Source of the DNA: Tigriopus japonicus
Lineage: Eukaryota; Arthropoda; Copepoda; Harpacticoida; Harpacticidae
Reading direction: 5' to 3'
Assembly: GCA_010645155.1 (NCBI GenBank)
Contig: CM021316.1
Coordinates: 4,656,644 to 4,720,643, forward strand
Length of the DNA stretch: 64,000 nt
Part shown: one piece after another, positions 46,566 to 59,163 of the stretch
Layout of the letters: each line of letters starts with the position of its first letter
Position numbering within the stretch: the stretch's first letter is position 1
The notes under the pieces: generated by a model
The model's database searches: none
The model's input: the letters and a program-made list of their open reading frames with translations, nothing else
What the model was told of the DNA's origin: nothing
Position numbers and translations under genes: made by a program

Positions 46566-48940
46566 AAAATTGAAAAAGTTGGCGTGTTTTCTTTGATTTG
46601 TAAGATTTGTAGAAACACAGTAATGTTCTAGCAGAATTCAGCATAACAGAGCTCAAAGTTACAGCATTAGTTACAAAAAATAATGTGACCATTTTTGGCC
46701 CATCTCTTTCGTTTTTCTCTTTTTTTTGTTAACTTTCCTGCAATTTCAGATAAACAACCAAAAGTAGCGCTTATGATAATCATCATTTATACATTCTGAT
46801 ATTAAAATCTTATACTATAAGAGAGTGCTGGGCCGTTGAAACTAGCATTGGTAAGCTTGAAGATTTTAGCAAATAGAAGATGCTTTTCAAGCTGAAAAAG
46901 GGGCAAGCAAAATACGCTAGATTGGAAAAAAATGTGTTGGCATTGTAAAGAAAGTGTGTTGGGATGAAAAAATATATGCTTGAATGGTAAACAAAGTGTA
47001 TTGGAATGGCAAATCAATTTATTGCAGTGACAAACTCAAATGTCAAAGAAACTGAAGAGTTTTTAAGGAAAAACAAAAAAGGTTAAGAAAATACGATTTT
47101 ACGTTTCTGCTGGCTAAAACATGGCTAATGAAGTGCAAGAAATGCCAAAAAATCAAACTTTGTAAATATTTTTTTGGGTTTTTTTTTGGGTTAAAGGCCA
47201 AACAAATAATACACAAAATTTCCAAATATTTCAACTGCTTACAAAAGCAAATTTTTAGGGTACAAAACCTTTTGAAAGGTTCACACTCGTAATTATTAGC
47301 TTGAATATTGCTGGAACGATAAATGATTGAGTTTCTCGTCTGGAAACAGATAGTCACCTTGAAGAAGAAGAACTATGAGACACCGCCACCCTGATGTGAA
47401 ACAGGCGATGACTTCCGGATAACAGGAGCAATCAGATAGCGGACGTTGACGGACAAGATGGCAACTAAAGACGCAGTTTCATCTCCCTCAGATGTGGATC
47501 CAATGATACCCACGGGAACTGAAGATTTTCTTTCGAAGTCAAGCCATTTGAAGAAACAAATGAGTGTCAAGAAGCGCTCTATAACTCTTAATGATGGAGA
47601 TCCTTGGAACTTTCCGTCATTTGCGGACGGCATCCAGGGTCATTTACGAGTCAGCACTAAGGATGTTATTCTAATGCACAAAAAATTGGCCTAAATTGCG
47701 CAAAAAATTGCACCAAAACGGCAAAAATTGCACTGAAAATTGCACAAAACCTTCATTCTGGGAAAGACCTTTTTGAATGGTCTTAAATGGGGCTTGCAAA
47801 GTTTATTTGCTGTTACATCTTAACAATGAAGTGTTCCATTGAATTCTGGGAAACCATCTGTGAACAAAGGCAGATGGGTGCTTGTTTGTAAGCAAAATGA
47901 TTTTTTGTTGTTTAGCTTTTCTAAGATTCTCTCGTTACACAACCCTTTGAACGTTTCACACGAGTTTAGATGGCGTTAGGAGTAAATTATGCCTTTTGAC
48001 TCGAATTATTCAAGGCTCGAAAATTTGATATTGAAGCTAAATACGAATGCATAAGTATCAACTACTGAAAGAGTTCAATCTGATTTTCAATTTGTTCAAT
48101 CATTTTTGCGCGCGCTAATTCGTTGTGACTGCCAATTCACGTAAAACTGTACATTTGTCACTTCTGCGAAAAATCTCTTCGTTTATTGAGAATATCCAAA
48201 AAGTGACCCTGTTATTGAAGACTTCAGGCCTGGGGTGCCATCAAGATTGTAATCTTTGGCGAATGCTTATACTAGCTAACGGATAGTTGGATTGATATAC
48301 TGGATTCCTAATGCAAATAATAACGACAAGTCTAAGAAATAAGAGAACTTACAACGTGTTGGTTCTGTGAAAGTCCTTGACTGACTGGTAGTCGGAAAAG
48401 GATATAGATTTATTCAGGTTAAGCACATGGTTAAGATGAATTAGGCTGACTGGCTGGCGCGGCTGCACCGGCGGAAGAAGTCAGGGTTTCCAAACGATCG
48501 ATCCACAGACATGCAGGTCGCGACAAAGATCAATGGCATTGGTGGCAGTCCTGAAAGATTGAACAGATTGAAATCAAATGAAATCCATCACTAATATCAA
48601 CTTGAGGCAAACTTTAATGACTCAGTGAAAAGTTTAACTCCAAGATAACTCGGAATGCACTTTCCAATGTGCTGCCATCAAACTGCGGTCAGATATATTT
48701 ATCATCATTCAATGTAAGGACTGCAAGGGACTGCTTCCCTATACGACTGAAATATTTGGCACAATTTTAGCCACATAGAATAATTTTTGTACTCAAAACC
48801 AGTTTTTGCACAAATGGAACAGGTTTCTGGCGGAAATCTCGGGAAAATGCATGAAAATTGCTAAAAATTGCACAAAACTTGAAAAATTGCAAAAAATGGA
48901 AATAAACGGGAAAATTGCAAAAAGTTGCATTTACTAGAGA
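46566..48940. other. Unassigned AT-rich sequence with GCAAAAATTGCA-type low complexity
   Basis: No recognised gene. An 82-codon plus-strand frame at 47446-47694 (start MTDKMATKD, containing GDPWNFPSFADG) has coding-like composition and weakly recalls the N-terminal part of a BEL/Pao Gag, but it is not joined to the Gag at 48941. Short AAAATTGCA repeats occur around 47695-47755 and 48830-48935, so the interval between them could be an insertion. Confidence 0.35.
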
Positions 48941-49480
48941 ATGACATCCCTAGTCATCATACGATTACTTCCGCGCAGAGAGGGTCTATTGGATGTTCTA
49001 ATGGACGAACTGAGTCACAAGATGCATCGTGAACACTTTTTCCATTGGGACAACTTTGCAAAGGATTTGGAAGATGATGAAAAAATACATGCATTTGGAA
49101 ACTGGGCCATGAAACGAGCCAGGAGGGATAGATATTTTCAAATCGATAATAGTCAAAGCTACAAGAACAAGATGAAGGCACAAGTCAATGGAATCGAGTC
49201 CAAGTCAGGCAGCAATAACAATAGCACAAGGTCATGTCAAATTTGTCGAGGCATGCACAAGGAGAAGAATTGTGATAAGGTCAAAATCTTGCCAATCCTG
49301 AAAAAGAGGGAAATGGCCCGGAATTGTGGATTGTGTTATCTCTGCTTAGAATCTGATCACTACTTTCCCAACTGCCCTCACATGAACACTTGGAGTTGCA
49401 GTCGCGATGGATGTGGTGGTAAACATCATTCTTGGTTGCATGTTGAGAAAGAAAAAAACCAATGTGGATCCCTTGAGTAA
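48941..49480 (+). pseudogene. BEL/Pao Gag C-terminal part with zinc knuckles
   Basis: A 179-codon frame. The segment about residues 97-170 holds CQICRGMHKEKNC (C-x2-C-x3-H-x4-C), CYLCLESDHYFPNC (C-x2-C-x4-H-x4-C) and CSRDGCGGKHHSWLH, the characteristic Pao nucleocapsid cluster. The N-terminal part of Gag is missing from this frame. It ends where the protease frame begins (frameshift near 49470). Confidence 0.82.
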
Positions 49481-49880
49481 GAAGGAAGATGCCGTCGTTC
49501 AACTTAACTCTGTACATCGAAGTGGATGTCTAGGTGTGATCCCCATTTATTGCTCTTGGAACGGAAAGGAATTCATAGCCAATGCCTTGATTGATGAGGG
49601 TTCAGATACCTCACTGGTTAGCGAATCCCTTGTTTCCAAGTTGGGTGTACGACGTCCAAAGAAGATCGTCTGAATTTAGTTTCAAAGGAAGTGGATCAAT
49701 ATCTGAGTTCGGTGAAGTTCCAAATTCGAGGACCATTCTCACAAGATAGATCATCATTTGAAGCATTGGTACTTCCACAAGTGTGTCCAAATCTGAAGCC
49801 TTTGGCATGGAGGGAACGAAAAGATGGGATGGTTCATTAACAAGATTTACCGCTTATAGACTGTGATCGGAAAGTGGATA
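49407..49880 (+). pseudogene. BEL/Pao aspartic protease region
   Basis: The frame reads IPIYCSWNGKEFIANALIDE followed by GSDTSLVSESLVSKLGVRR. It resembles the retropepsin-like domain of Pao elements, with the catalytic D-(S/T)-G region present as DEGSDTS, a changed active-site triplet. A frameshift near 49670 leads into the next segment. The domain between protease and RT (DILVGLDHGDLL) starts at about 49874. Confidence 0.72.
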
Positions 49881-51448
49881 TCTTGGTTGGATTAGATCAC
49901 GGCGACCTCCTTGTACCTTTAGAAGTTCGAAGAGCAGCCCTGGAAGAACCTTATGCTATGAGATGCAAGTTGGGTTGGGTTGTAAGAGGCCAACTACCGG
50001 AGGATCAAGTCAAACACAAAGACAGCCATTCGAGACCCTATTTGGTCACTAAAGGGGTCATTTGCCATGAAGTTGATAGGACAAGGGACGAAAGATTCCA
50101 GATGAACCAGGATACGTGGTGGAACTTCCATGGAGGGGAGAAGCTCGACCAAGAAATGACTCGGCAATGGCAATGATGAGGCTTTCATCATTGCACAAGA
50201 AGATGGAACGAAATCCTGATTTTCCTGAAGATTACAAAACGGCAATTGAGAAGTACATGAACAACGGTTATCCAGTGAAAGTGATTGGTGACGAAGAGAT
50301 TAATCACCCACAACAAAGGTGGATACCTCATCATGGAGTGTATAAAGACCCAAGTCAAAGAAAGCTTCGCGTGGTGTTCGATTCAGCAGCCAAATATCAT
50401 GGCGAATCATTAAATGATCATCTGTACACAGGGCCACCTCGCTAGAACGATCTTTTCAGACTTCTGATCCGATTCAGGGAGTACGCAGTTGCAAGCACAG
50501 CCGACGTGGAAGTACATGTACATGTACAGTCGAATTAGGGTGACAAAGGACGATGCTCGATTTCATAGGTTCCTATGGAGTGATTCGAGTAACAAAGAGC
50601 CAGAATTGTTTGAGATGACCGGGGTCGTATTTGGCGATGCTTCCTCTCCATGTCAAGCAATCCATGTTTTGTGGAGAACAACAAAAGAATTTGGAACACC
50701 GGAATTACTTGACCTCATCAAGATCCAATTTTATATGGATGACTTCTTGAAAAGTTACAAGACAAAAGAGGAAGCCATCTCCACGAATCGGGCCGTGAGT
50801 GAAATTTTATCCAATGGTAATTTTCATTTGACCAAGTGGATGTCCAATTCTCGAGAGGTATGCGATACCTCCCCGACAGAAACATTAGATCTAGTGACGG
50901 AAGAGGGGCGTGTCTTGGGAATAAGTTGGAACATCAAAAGTGACACAATGTCATTCACCTTAAAGGGTCTGGCTCAAGAGGCGAGTTTCACTCTTCGAAG
51001 ACTCCTTGGAAAAGTAGCTGGAATCTTTGACCCCCTGGGAATAGCTTCTCCCTTCACAGTAAAGGGCAAGATCAGGATTCAGCACCTTTCAAGGCTCAGC
51101 CTGGATTGGGATGAAGAAGTTCCTGAAGAAGAGAAGATCTGGTGGTCGAGATGGACTTCGTCTGCGTCCAATCTCGCCGGGGTGGAGTTTGATCGGTGTT
51201 TGATCCCACAAGGAATCCTGACGAGCCAAATACACACGTTTTGTGACGCCAGTGAAGAGGCATTTGCTGCGGCAACATACCTCCGACATATCATGGAAAA
51301 TACGGGAGAGATCAAGGTCGCATTAGTGATGGCCAGAACTCAATTAGCCCCTACCAAACCCATTTCAGTAGCACAGCTAGAGCTCAATGCTGCTCTCCTT
51401 GGAGCTCGCTTGCTCCAACAATTTCGCAAGTACTTCGGGAACCCATAG
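49874..51448 (+). pseudogene. BEL/Pao reverse transcriptase
   Basis: Three frames in sequence: MDILVGLDHGDLLVPLEVRR, then PDFPEDYKTAIEKYMNNGYP and WIPHHGVYKDPSQRKLRVVF, then after a stop near 50444 and a frameshift, DDARFHRFLW, VVFGDASSPCQAIHVL, FYMDDFLKSYKTKEEA and LLGKVAGIFDPLGIASPF. The YMDD catalytic box and the FDPLG motif are both typical of Pao. A final stop at about 51446 interrupts the connection to RNase H. Confidence 0.88.
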
Positions 51449-51867
51449 AACAACTTTTCTTTTGGACTGATTCCTCGGCAGTTCGTGGATGGTTGCAAGG
51501 GACTGCGTCCTTTTTCAAGCCATTTGTGTCAAATCGGATAGGAGAAATTCAAACTCTGACTACCTCGAGTGAATGGGGAAACGTGCCTGGAAAATTTAAC
51601 CCTGCAGATCTGGCTACAAGATCGGAGTTCCATTCAGATGTGGTTCCAAAAATGTGGATTCACGGCCCTTAATTGCTGAAGAGAGAGGAAATATTTTGGC
51701 CTAATGATATCAAGACGAAAAAGAACTTTGAGGACATCAAACCCAAGTTCGAAATTTACAGCAATAGAATTGAAAGCCAGCCAACACATAATCATTGGTG
51801 GAAAGATTTGAAAACTGTGGATGAAGCTTTGAAGAAGATCACCAAAGATACAGAACATACAGAACAA

Positions 51868-52163
51868 GGAAGCCAGAGTGGCCACGTGTACTAGCGCGTT
51901 CCTAAAAGTGCCGAGTGTAAGTGCTTCCCCAGACAGCGTAGGTTGGAATCCTGTTGGGGGTCGGATTGAAGCTGTCGGGAGAAATTCGTTGAGAGGAAGC
52001 CAGAGTGGCCACGCGTACTAGTGCGTTCTTAAAAGTGCCGAGTGTAAGTGCTTCCCCAGACGGCGTAGGTTCGAATCCTGTTGGGGGTCGGATTGAAGCT
52101 GTCGGGAGAAATTCTTTAATTTACAGGGAATCGCATTCCTTGTAGCGGTAATAAAAAATCCGC
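51868..52163 (+). mobile_element. Dimeric tRNA-derived SINE with LINE-like 3' tail
   Basis: Two tandem heads of 127 bp (starting 51868 and 51995, GGAAGCCAGAGTGGCCACG) each end with a Pol III B-box-like motif: GGTTGGAATCC at about 51943 (one change) and a perfect GGTTCGAATCC at about 52069. GAGTGGCCAC resembles the A box of class II (Ser/Leu) tRNAs. After the second head comes a tail, 52120-52161, almost identical to the 3' end of the LINE fragment at 45799-45840. Confidence 0.75.
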
Positions 52164-54584
52164 AAAAACACAAGCATATTGTATTTTAATAATGGATAAA
52201 CTTGATTTGATCATCTTTTTTTGCATTTTGGTAAAATTAGTGACCAGGATAAGAGAGGTGGACAATTCCTTAATTCGGAACTAGGACGCCACCTGGTTTC
52301 TTGTGTTCTTGTGTTGCTAGTTTTTGAGGTGGTGACTTCCTTTCAGCGTCATTTAAGATAATGCAATGCTTTGCTTTTTTGGTGGTCAGTTACTCGACCT
52401 ACAGAAGCTCTTGTAAAAGAAGAGAAGTCTCATTTCGTGTTCTCGTTTCTGATTGGTCGAGAGACAAGGAGGAAATAGAAGGAGGGAAAAAATCCAAACA
52501 AACGAGCCGCAAGGGCAAGAAATCACTCCCCTCTGAAGTTTTTCCCATTTTCGGTGAACTATACATTATTTAATAGCAAATGTCTTGTACTTGAACCGTT
52601 TAGGTTTTTGATTATGTTTAATGGAAATAACCTAATGTTAAGAGAAAAGAGAATTTGAGTGACCCATGGTCCGGTAAGAGTGAGTCAAGAGATATCAGTA
52701 GACAAAGTTTACAAATCAAAAATCAGTTTCAAAAAAAAGAAATCAGTTTACAAAGAATACACGCACAAATATATCATACACAGGATCGAGTACTCAAGCA
52801 AGCGGAAATCATACGTGTACATTTGCCCCACCACCCCACCTTCGGGGAAATAATCGGCATTGAGACATGGGAATGGCTCAGAGACGTGGCAGGATATGAT
52901 ATATCTGTAGTTACACCCATAATCCGTCGCAAACGTCCAAGTCCGAATCAACAGCCACAAAAGTCTGGCACCATCCACAAGAGCCAGTAATACCACGACA
53001 TGGGCCATTAATGCGGGCCGGCTATGTCGGGGTCACTAGAACAGCGGACGCGAGGTCTGCCAAGCAAACTGTTTGAAAAATCATTCGGGAACACACAAAG
53101 CAGATGATGTTTGAGCACATATTAGTTAACAAAAACGTTTAAACTGCACGGTATGGCCAAAAAGATTCTCTCAAGGATCCATATTCACTACATTGAAATG
53201 TGAGCTGCTGTCTTGTTTGGATTTTTTTAAGCTTAGCCTTTTCGCCGCCACGAATTTTCTGTCGCTAGTATCTTGACAACGCTTCTTTTACAAGAGATTC
53301 TTTAACTCGACCATGCTACCTCAAATTGAGTGTTGGATGCAAGACGTAAAAACCAATTACTTCGAATAATTTCTGGTCATAATGAGTAATTTTGCGTTCA
53401 GTTTTGGAGAGACTGGAAGAGCTTTGATCATGGTAATTTTTGCAACGATTGTGGCGCAGCCAAAGCAGCCTAAAAAGCTCAAAAATCGTGCCAGTCCTTT
53501 ACTCGTTTCTTATATACCATCGCCATATAGTCACTTGAAGCAAATAAGCCATGAACTAGATACACTAAGATAGATACTGGCTGCCCTAGGCTAACACATG
53601 GTGCCCGATGATTCATGCAGGTGATTGGTCAAGAGCGTTCTGTTGAACATTCAGCTGATTCTGACGAAGTTCAATAACAAACCAGAGTACTTCTTCTTTA
53701 TTGATTTTGTAGTGCTTTGACTTGGTGGTGGGGTTGCCAATTTACCTATGTGAAATCATATTCCCCTCTGTCTACCAGTCTTTATAAACCTGTTTTTTCT
53801 TTAAAGAGCACCAAAAAGCAAGGCATCCCTGAAATTAGTGACCTCTGAGCAGGGTAGCAAATCAAACTCAAATTTGCGTTTGCTTACATACAAGAGCAAA
53901 ACACCCATTCTCCAAGAGGCAACCCTATCATGAAACCTCCCGTGAAAAAACTTGCAAGCCCATATTTCGCATCACTAAGATTTTGTTGTCAATCACCCCA
54001 TTGTGGGACATAAATCGGCCCTTGTTTAAACTCCACACTAATTGAAATTCACTTTTAGCATATCAGGTAAATACCTTAGACACATTTGCTCCAGGCTTGA
54101 GGACTTTTACTAACCAAACTGCACTATCAAATGAGCGAAATAGTTTAAATGTGTTTCTTAGAAGAAAAGGTTCCTTTAATCATGAACTTCGGCTTCCCGC
54201 ATGATGAATGACGTCACAGACAGTCCGTGCCGGGTTGGGCAATCATAGATTTGACGGCCAATCTCTGCCTTTTAGTATCTCTACCATGAACAAATCAGCT
54301 TCTGTCCAGAGGAGGGACATTTGTTGCTGAGGAGGGAAACTGGTCACTGGTCAAACGGCTTTGACGACGGTCGCTTTAGGAGCCAGCATTCAATAACTGG
54401 AATAGATCTGGAAGAAGAGTAGGTCGACTACTCAATTGGACATATTTTCCAGTTGGAGAATATCTAAGCGGGCCGTGCAAACGATCCCACAATTCATCTC
54501 TACTGCAATTGGATAGGAAGAAAACAATTGAGCGTTGACCTAAATATCGAAAGTGGAAGCAGAGCTTTTCAGTGAGGCATCAAA
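52164..54584. other. Intergenic region upstream of the carboxypeptidase gene
   Basis: No recognised gene. Frames at 52361-52573 and 52655-52990 have no family resemblance. The final 300 bases presumably contain the promoter and 5'UTR of the S28 peptidase gene; no TATA element was assigned. Confidence 0.45.
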
Positions 54585-57500
54585 ATGTCCGGCGTGTTCC
54601 TCGCGTTTCTTGTGGTTTTCTGCCTTATTGGTTCTTCTTTGTCTTTGAAGTACCTTTCTCCTTCGGAAAAATCCTATTCATATGAGACCAAATATTTTGA
54701 CCAAAGAGTAAGAAAGGAAAATCCTCACAATATTTGAGATTGACGTTTGCACAGAAACTGAATTAGATGCATCTTACTATTTTTTCTTTTCAATCTCTCA
54801 GATCGACCATTTTACCTTCACAACCAATGGATTTTTCAAACAAAGATACCTGATCAATGATACCTACTGGGACAAACGATCTGGGCCAATTTTCTTTTAT
54901 ACTGGCAATGAGGGAGATATCGAAGCGTTTGCTCAGAATTCGGTGAGACATGTTAACCTTTTTTACTCATTAGTGATTATTAGGGCCCGGAAATAAATTT
55001 TTGAAATATAAAATATTTTAAATATATTTCTCCACTTTTCCTCGATTTTTTAAATATTTTGGCGTTTTTAAGGAAAAAATAAATACATTAGTCAAAAAAA
55101 ATGTTTCGGGCAAAATTGAAGAAAATAATCGAATGACCAAAGCTCAATAGAGCTTACCCAAAATGAACCCAAAATACAAAAATCTTTTCAAAATGGCATT
55201 CGCATTAAGGCCAAAAATTTACAACCAAAACTACTGTCATATACGAAAAAAAACCGCGCCATCTATTGAGGCAAATTGAAAATTGTATTGTTAAATCAAT
55301 TCCACGCGAAGTATGCCTCCAAACAACGCCAAATGCATCAAATTCAACAAAAATATTTTTGGAAAATTGGTGCACACAGACAAAAATACGAAAAAATGGC
55401 CGTGTCATAAAAATATTTCTTCAATATCCGGCTTTTTCCAAATATTTTGGGCTTTTGAAGAAAATATTTATTGGATATTTTGTCACTTTTTTGCAAATAT
55501 TTTTCCGGGCCCTAGTGATTATAATGTGATTGTTTATATTGTATTCCTTGTCCATACCATTTATATTAAGCTTGTCAATCTCCAATTCAATTTAGGGCTT
55601 CATGTGGGATATAGCTCCAGAATTCAGGGCATTGTTAATATTCGCCGAGCATCGTTACTACGGGGATTCTCTTCCTTTCGGAAATGATTCAACTAAGGTT
55701 GGTTAAATTCCATCTCAATGAAATGGCTTTTCCTTCTCATATTTTGACTTTTCCATCCTTGATGCTCGTGCTTTCTTTCAGCCTGATCCCGCCAAAAACG
55801 GATTTTTGACATCGGAGCAAGCTTTGGCCGACTTTGCATATCTGATCCAATCCCTGAAGAAAGAAAATCCAGACTATGCCAAGAGCGCTGTTATTGCTTT
55901 TGGTGGCTCCTACGGTGGCATGTTGGCTGCTTGGTTCAGGATTAAATTTCCCCACATCTGTGATGGGTAAGTTAATGTATCTAGAATCATCATGATCGTA
56001 AAGTAATTCTTCCGTTGATGAAACGTAGGAATAAATGCAAAAATTATGGCATAGAAATAGCCTTAGATCTAAAAAAGCTCCCATATTGCAGTGCCATCGC
56101 AGCGTCCGCACCCGTGGCCCAATTTGACGCGCCGTGCAATGCTTTCGGCAGGATCGTGACTGCTGATTATGCCTTACAAGGTAAAGCCTGCGCAGAAACA
56201 ATCCGAGCGTCTTGGGATATCATCAGCAATATGAGTGCTACGGGTGAGTCGCTAATAAATAAATGGCATTTTTTGCCAGACTGCCTTATTGGATAATACA
56301 ATGATTACACTAATTAACGTATTTGAGACGCCGTTTGTGGGGTCACCTCAAGGGTCTCCCTTCCCGGGGTTCTGATGACTACCAATTCGTTCCTTCTAGA
56401 GCTAGAAAAGTTGGTTTGGTAAATAGATCTGAATTGGATAATAAGTGAAATTATTTATTGCATTATCACAACCATTCAAAAGGGGACAAAAATTTTCAGT
56501 TTTGGGTCAGGGTCGGTGACTTTTCGGTGACAGAATCGGCGCGAATGCGGATCGTATCCGGCTCACATAGGATCTTAAATAAAGATTTTCCTACACCACG
56601 GTGCGCTTTTTCTCGGTTTTTAAGATCGATAGCAATTTTTGAAATAGAATTTCTTTTTTTAAGGTAATACGTATCTTTTGGAAAAAAAATTAACTAGATC
56701 TTGGAAGCTCATCTTTGAGGTTTTCTCCAAGTATCATTATATCATAAATTTAAGTGATATGAGTCGACTTTTCAATGGTCGGTTTTGACTACAGATGGTT
56801 CCTAGGTTTTTGGATCCAACGGGGTGACCTCGGAACCGATCCAATCCGATACTGAATCGGCTCATGGTCGATCTGGACTCATCCCTACCACCCATTTCTG
56901 GGGCAATTCATCACTATTGATTTTGAGATGTGATTTTGTGGTTTGCGCATGAATTGTGCTCAAGGTTCATTGTTTTTGAGAAGCCAAGCCAAAAAATAGA
57001 TTCGAATTGCTGAATGAGCAAGTGTTTCAAACCTTACGTTTATGTTTCTTTTAGATGACGGTTTGAAATGGATATCGGACGAATTTAAATTTTGCAAACC
57101 CTTGACCAAAAATGATGTTCCCGCCCTCAAGAGTTACTTGAACGATTTGTGGACCAACGTTGCCATGATGGACTATCCTTACTCAACTAGTTTCTTGATG
57201 CCCTTACCGGGAAATCCAGTGAAGGTAGTTGAATTACCAATGAAAAACGCCAAACGGAGAGAGACTCATTGGATTATGATTCTTTTCCTTTCAGCAAATT
57301 TGCAAATCCATAATGTATGCGGATACATTTTCTGAGAACGATACCCGTAAAATTAATTTGAAGCAAATTTTTGCCGGAGCTAGTGTCTATTTCAATTACA
57401 CAGGGAATGCCAAGTGTTTTGATATGGGCACGGCAGATGACATTGGAAGCTCAATGTGGGATTATCAGGTGAGAATGAGTTCTTCCTTAGTGCTAAATGT

Positions 57501-59122
57501 TTGGAAAGAAATCAAGGGTCTCTAAATAGTTAGTAACTATAGAGAAATAAAATAGTAACTGTGTTAGATAATTCTAATTATGTCAAAGACAGAGCAGAGC
57601 TATCAATGGAAAGATCGTTTTGAAATCATTTCATCTAATCTTGACAAGATCGCAAATTTGCGTTGGAAGGGAATGCAACAACGGAACGGAAAATTCACGG
57701 GACGTACAGTAATGGCTTTCGCCCGTTTCTAATCCTTAATTTACAGCCTCTAAAATGAACATCACCGCCATGAATTACATTCCTTTTTCGGGGTCAGCGA
57801 ATTCCTACCTAAAACATTTTATTATCTACATCGGTGCTAAATTCCTAATGTATTTTCATGAACCCCCACTAACCTAATTACTAGACCAAGGAACAAAGTA
57901 GAAAAAAAAACACCGAAAAAAGTTTCAGAAAAGTTGAAAAAAATGGCAAAAAAAGTAGGAAAAAGTTGCCAAATCTAAGCTTTTAAGCGTAGTCAAGTAC
58001 GTCTACGCTACGAAATCCAGGGAAATCTGCAGCCAGGTAGCATTTCAATGTGTTACAATGACTATCGTGCGTTTTTAGGAATGGAAAATATTAGATAATT
58101 GTATTTAAAGTCAACTTTGGATTTTATAAAGGTAAACAGATGAATTTTGATATTACTTTTGGATCTCTTTCAAGGCTGCAGTACTAGTATCTCTCTGAAC
58201 TTGATGAAAAGTCAACCATGAATGAATAAATTACTTTTTTGACTTATGTCTTGTACTTAGGTTGGGTTTGGTTAGGTTAGGTGTGTAAAAGTCTAACCTT
58301 ACCTAACCTGTTTTGTTCACCTATAAGATTTGTAGCCAATTGTAATATTAGGGCTAAAGTAGTTCCAAGGATATACCATAAATATTTTGGAGGAGCCACA
58401 TCCAATTCTAGTTTTTGTCTTTCAGTGCCATCTTTTATACTTTTTCAAAAGCTTGTTTTGTAAGAGATTTGATATTTTGAAAAATTGTAACAAAGAAATA
58501 ATTTTGTTTCGAGAAAAAGGCATACACAAAATAATTATTTATTTTCAGTTTGTCGGAAAAGTATGCAAAAAATATTAAAAAAATATTTGTATGGTTTGAT
58601 TTAACACCAGTAAAATTAGACGTGAAAGATATTTTGAGAGGTCAAACATGTAAGTTTCGTTATTATCCTTGGACTTGAAAAGTGTAAGACGCACATACAA
58701 CGGACCCACAAAAGCAGCAGATTTGTGTGAAAGAGCAAAATATGGAAGTACTTTGTTGTATATTTATTTTTAAGAAATTGCAGTGGGACACAAATGTTGT
58801 TAAAAAAGTAAAAAAAAAAAAGTTTTTTTGATTGAAAAAAGTTAAATCCGTCAAAAACAGGCAAAGAAGAAAAAAAAAATATTTTTTTACTTTTTATCCT
58901 TGCTCTACTAATAACGTATTTTTCTTTCTTCCAGGCTTGCACGGAAATGGTGATGCCATTTTGCTTTGATGGAAAGGCCGACATGTTTGAAAAGGCTGAC
59001 TGGAATTACACAGCCTTCGCCGAGAAGTGCAGAAACAAATGGAAGGTCACGCCACGCCCTGAGATGGCAAATCTCATTTATGGCGAAAAAAAATTACACG
59101 GAGCCAGTAACATTATTTTCAG
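54585..59122 (+). CDS. PRCP-like: Lysosomal Pro-X carboxypeptidase-like serine peptidase (family S28), 3' end missing
   Basis: Eight exons: 54585-54707, 54802-54942, 55596-55697, 55782-55966, 56092-56243, 57055-57224, 57295-57468, 58935-59122, giving 411 codons plus two bases; phases agree throughout. Residues 1-21 are a signal peptide ([20 protein letters not shown]). Family landmarks in order: [49 protein letters not shown], the nucleophile elbow [12 protein letters not shown] (Ser about 165), [33 protein letters not shown] and GASNIIFS at the edge. S28 enzymes cleave Pro-X bonds in lysosomes or extracellularly. The next segment should carry the catalytic Asp and His (a GxLDPW and a GAHHLDL motif in relatives); neither is found before 64000, so the 3' exons lie beyond the window or the gene is truncated. 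Inverted MITE copies sit in the introns. Confidence 0.9.
54981..55514 (+). mobile_element. Element E copy 1: hAT-type MITE in carboxypeptidase intron 2
   Basis: The ends TAGGGCCCGGAAATA and (inverse) TTTTCCGGGCCCTA are flanked by an exact 8-bp duplication GTGATTAT (54973-54980, 55515-55522). Length is 534 bp, AT-rich with repeated AAATATTT motifs, non-coding. A second copy in the opposite orientation is at 59164-59712. Confidence 0.88.
56244..57054 (+). other. Carboxypeptidase intron 5
   Basis: An 811-bp intron with no recognised element; donor gtgagt and acceptor ttttag. Confidence 0.7.
57469..58934 (+). other. Carboxypeptidase intron 7
   Basis: A 1.47-kb AT-rich intron with long A/T homopolymer runs near 58800-58900. 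A short GGTTAGGTTAGG / CCTAACC inverted motif near 58263-58310 was noted. No gene seen. Confidence 0.65.
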
Positions 59123-59163
59123 GTACGTCCCTATCTATGTTTCTCCACTTATTAGTTATGAGT

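Larger units (their letters stand above)
48941..51894 (+). mobile_element. Degenerate BEL/Pao LTR retrotransposon (Gag-PR-RT-RNaseH; no integrase)
   Basis: Successive plus-strand frames, broken by stops and frameshifts, give the BEL/Pao order: Gag with zinc knuckles, aspartic protease, reverse transcriptase with YMDD, and an RNase H-like segment (FFWTDSSAVRGWL ... GKFNPADLATR). The Pol frame decays shortly after 51660 and a SINE begins at 51868; integrase and LTRs were not found. An integrase-like C-terminal fragment on the opposite strand at 43-45 kb cannot simply be its missing part. Confidence 0.88.

Noticed and set aside
47446..47694. Gag N-terminus belonging to the BEL/Pao element
   Set aside because: Similarity is weak and it is separated from the Gag frame by 1.2 kb of unrelated sequence; left as unassigned.
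51868..52095. Two functional tRNA genes
   Set aside because: The B boxes are good but the acceptor and anticodon stems do not form a proper cloverleaf, and the sequence continues into a LINE-like tail, so it is a SINE.
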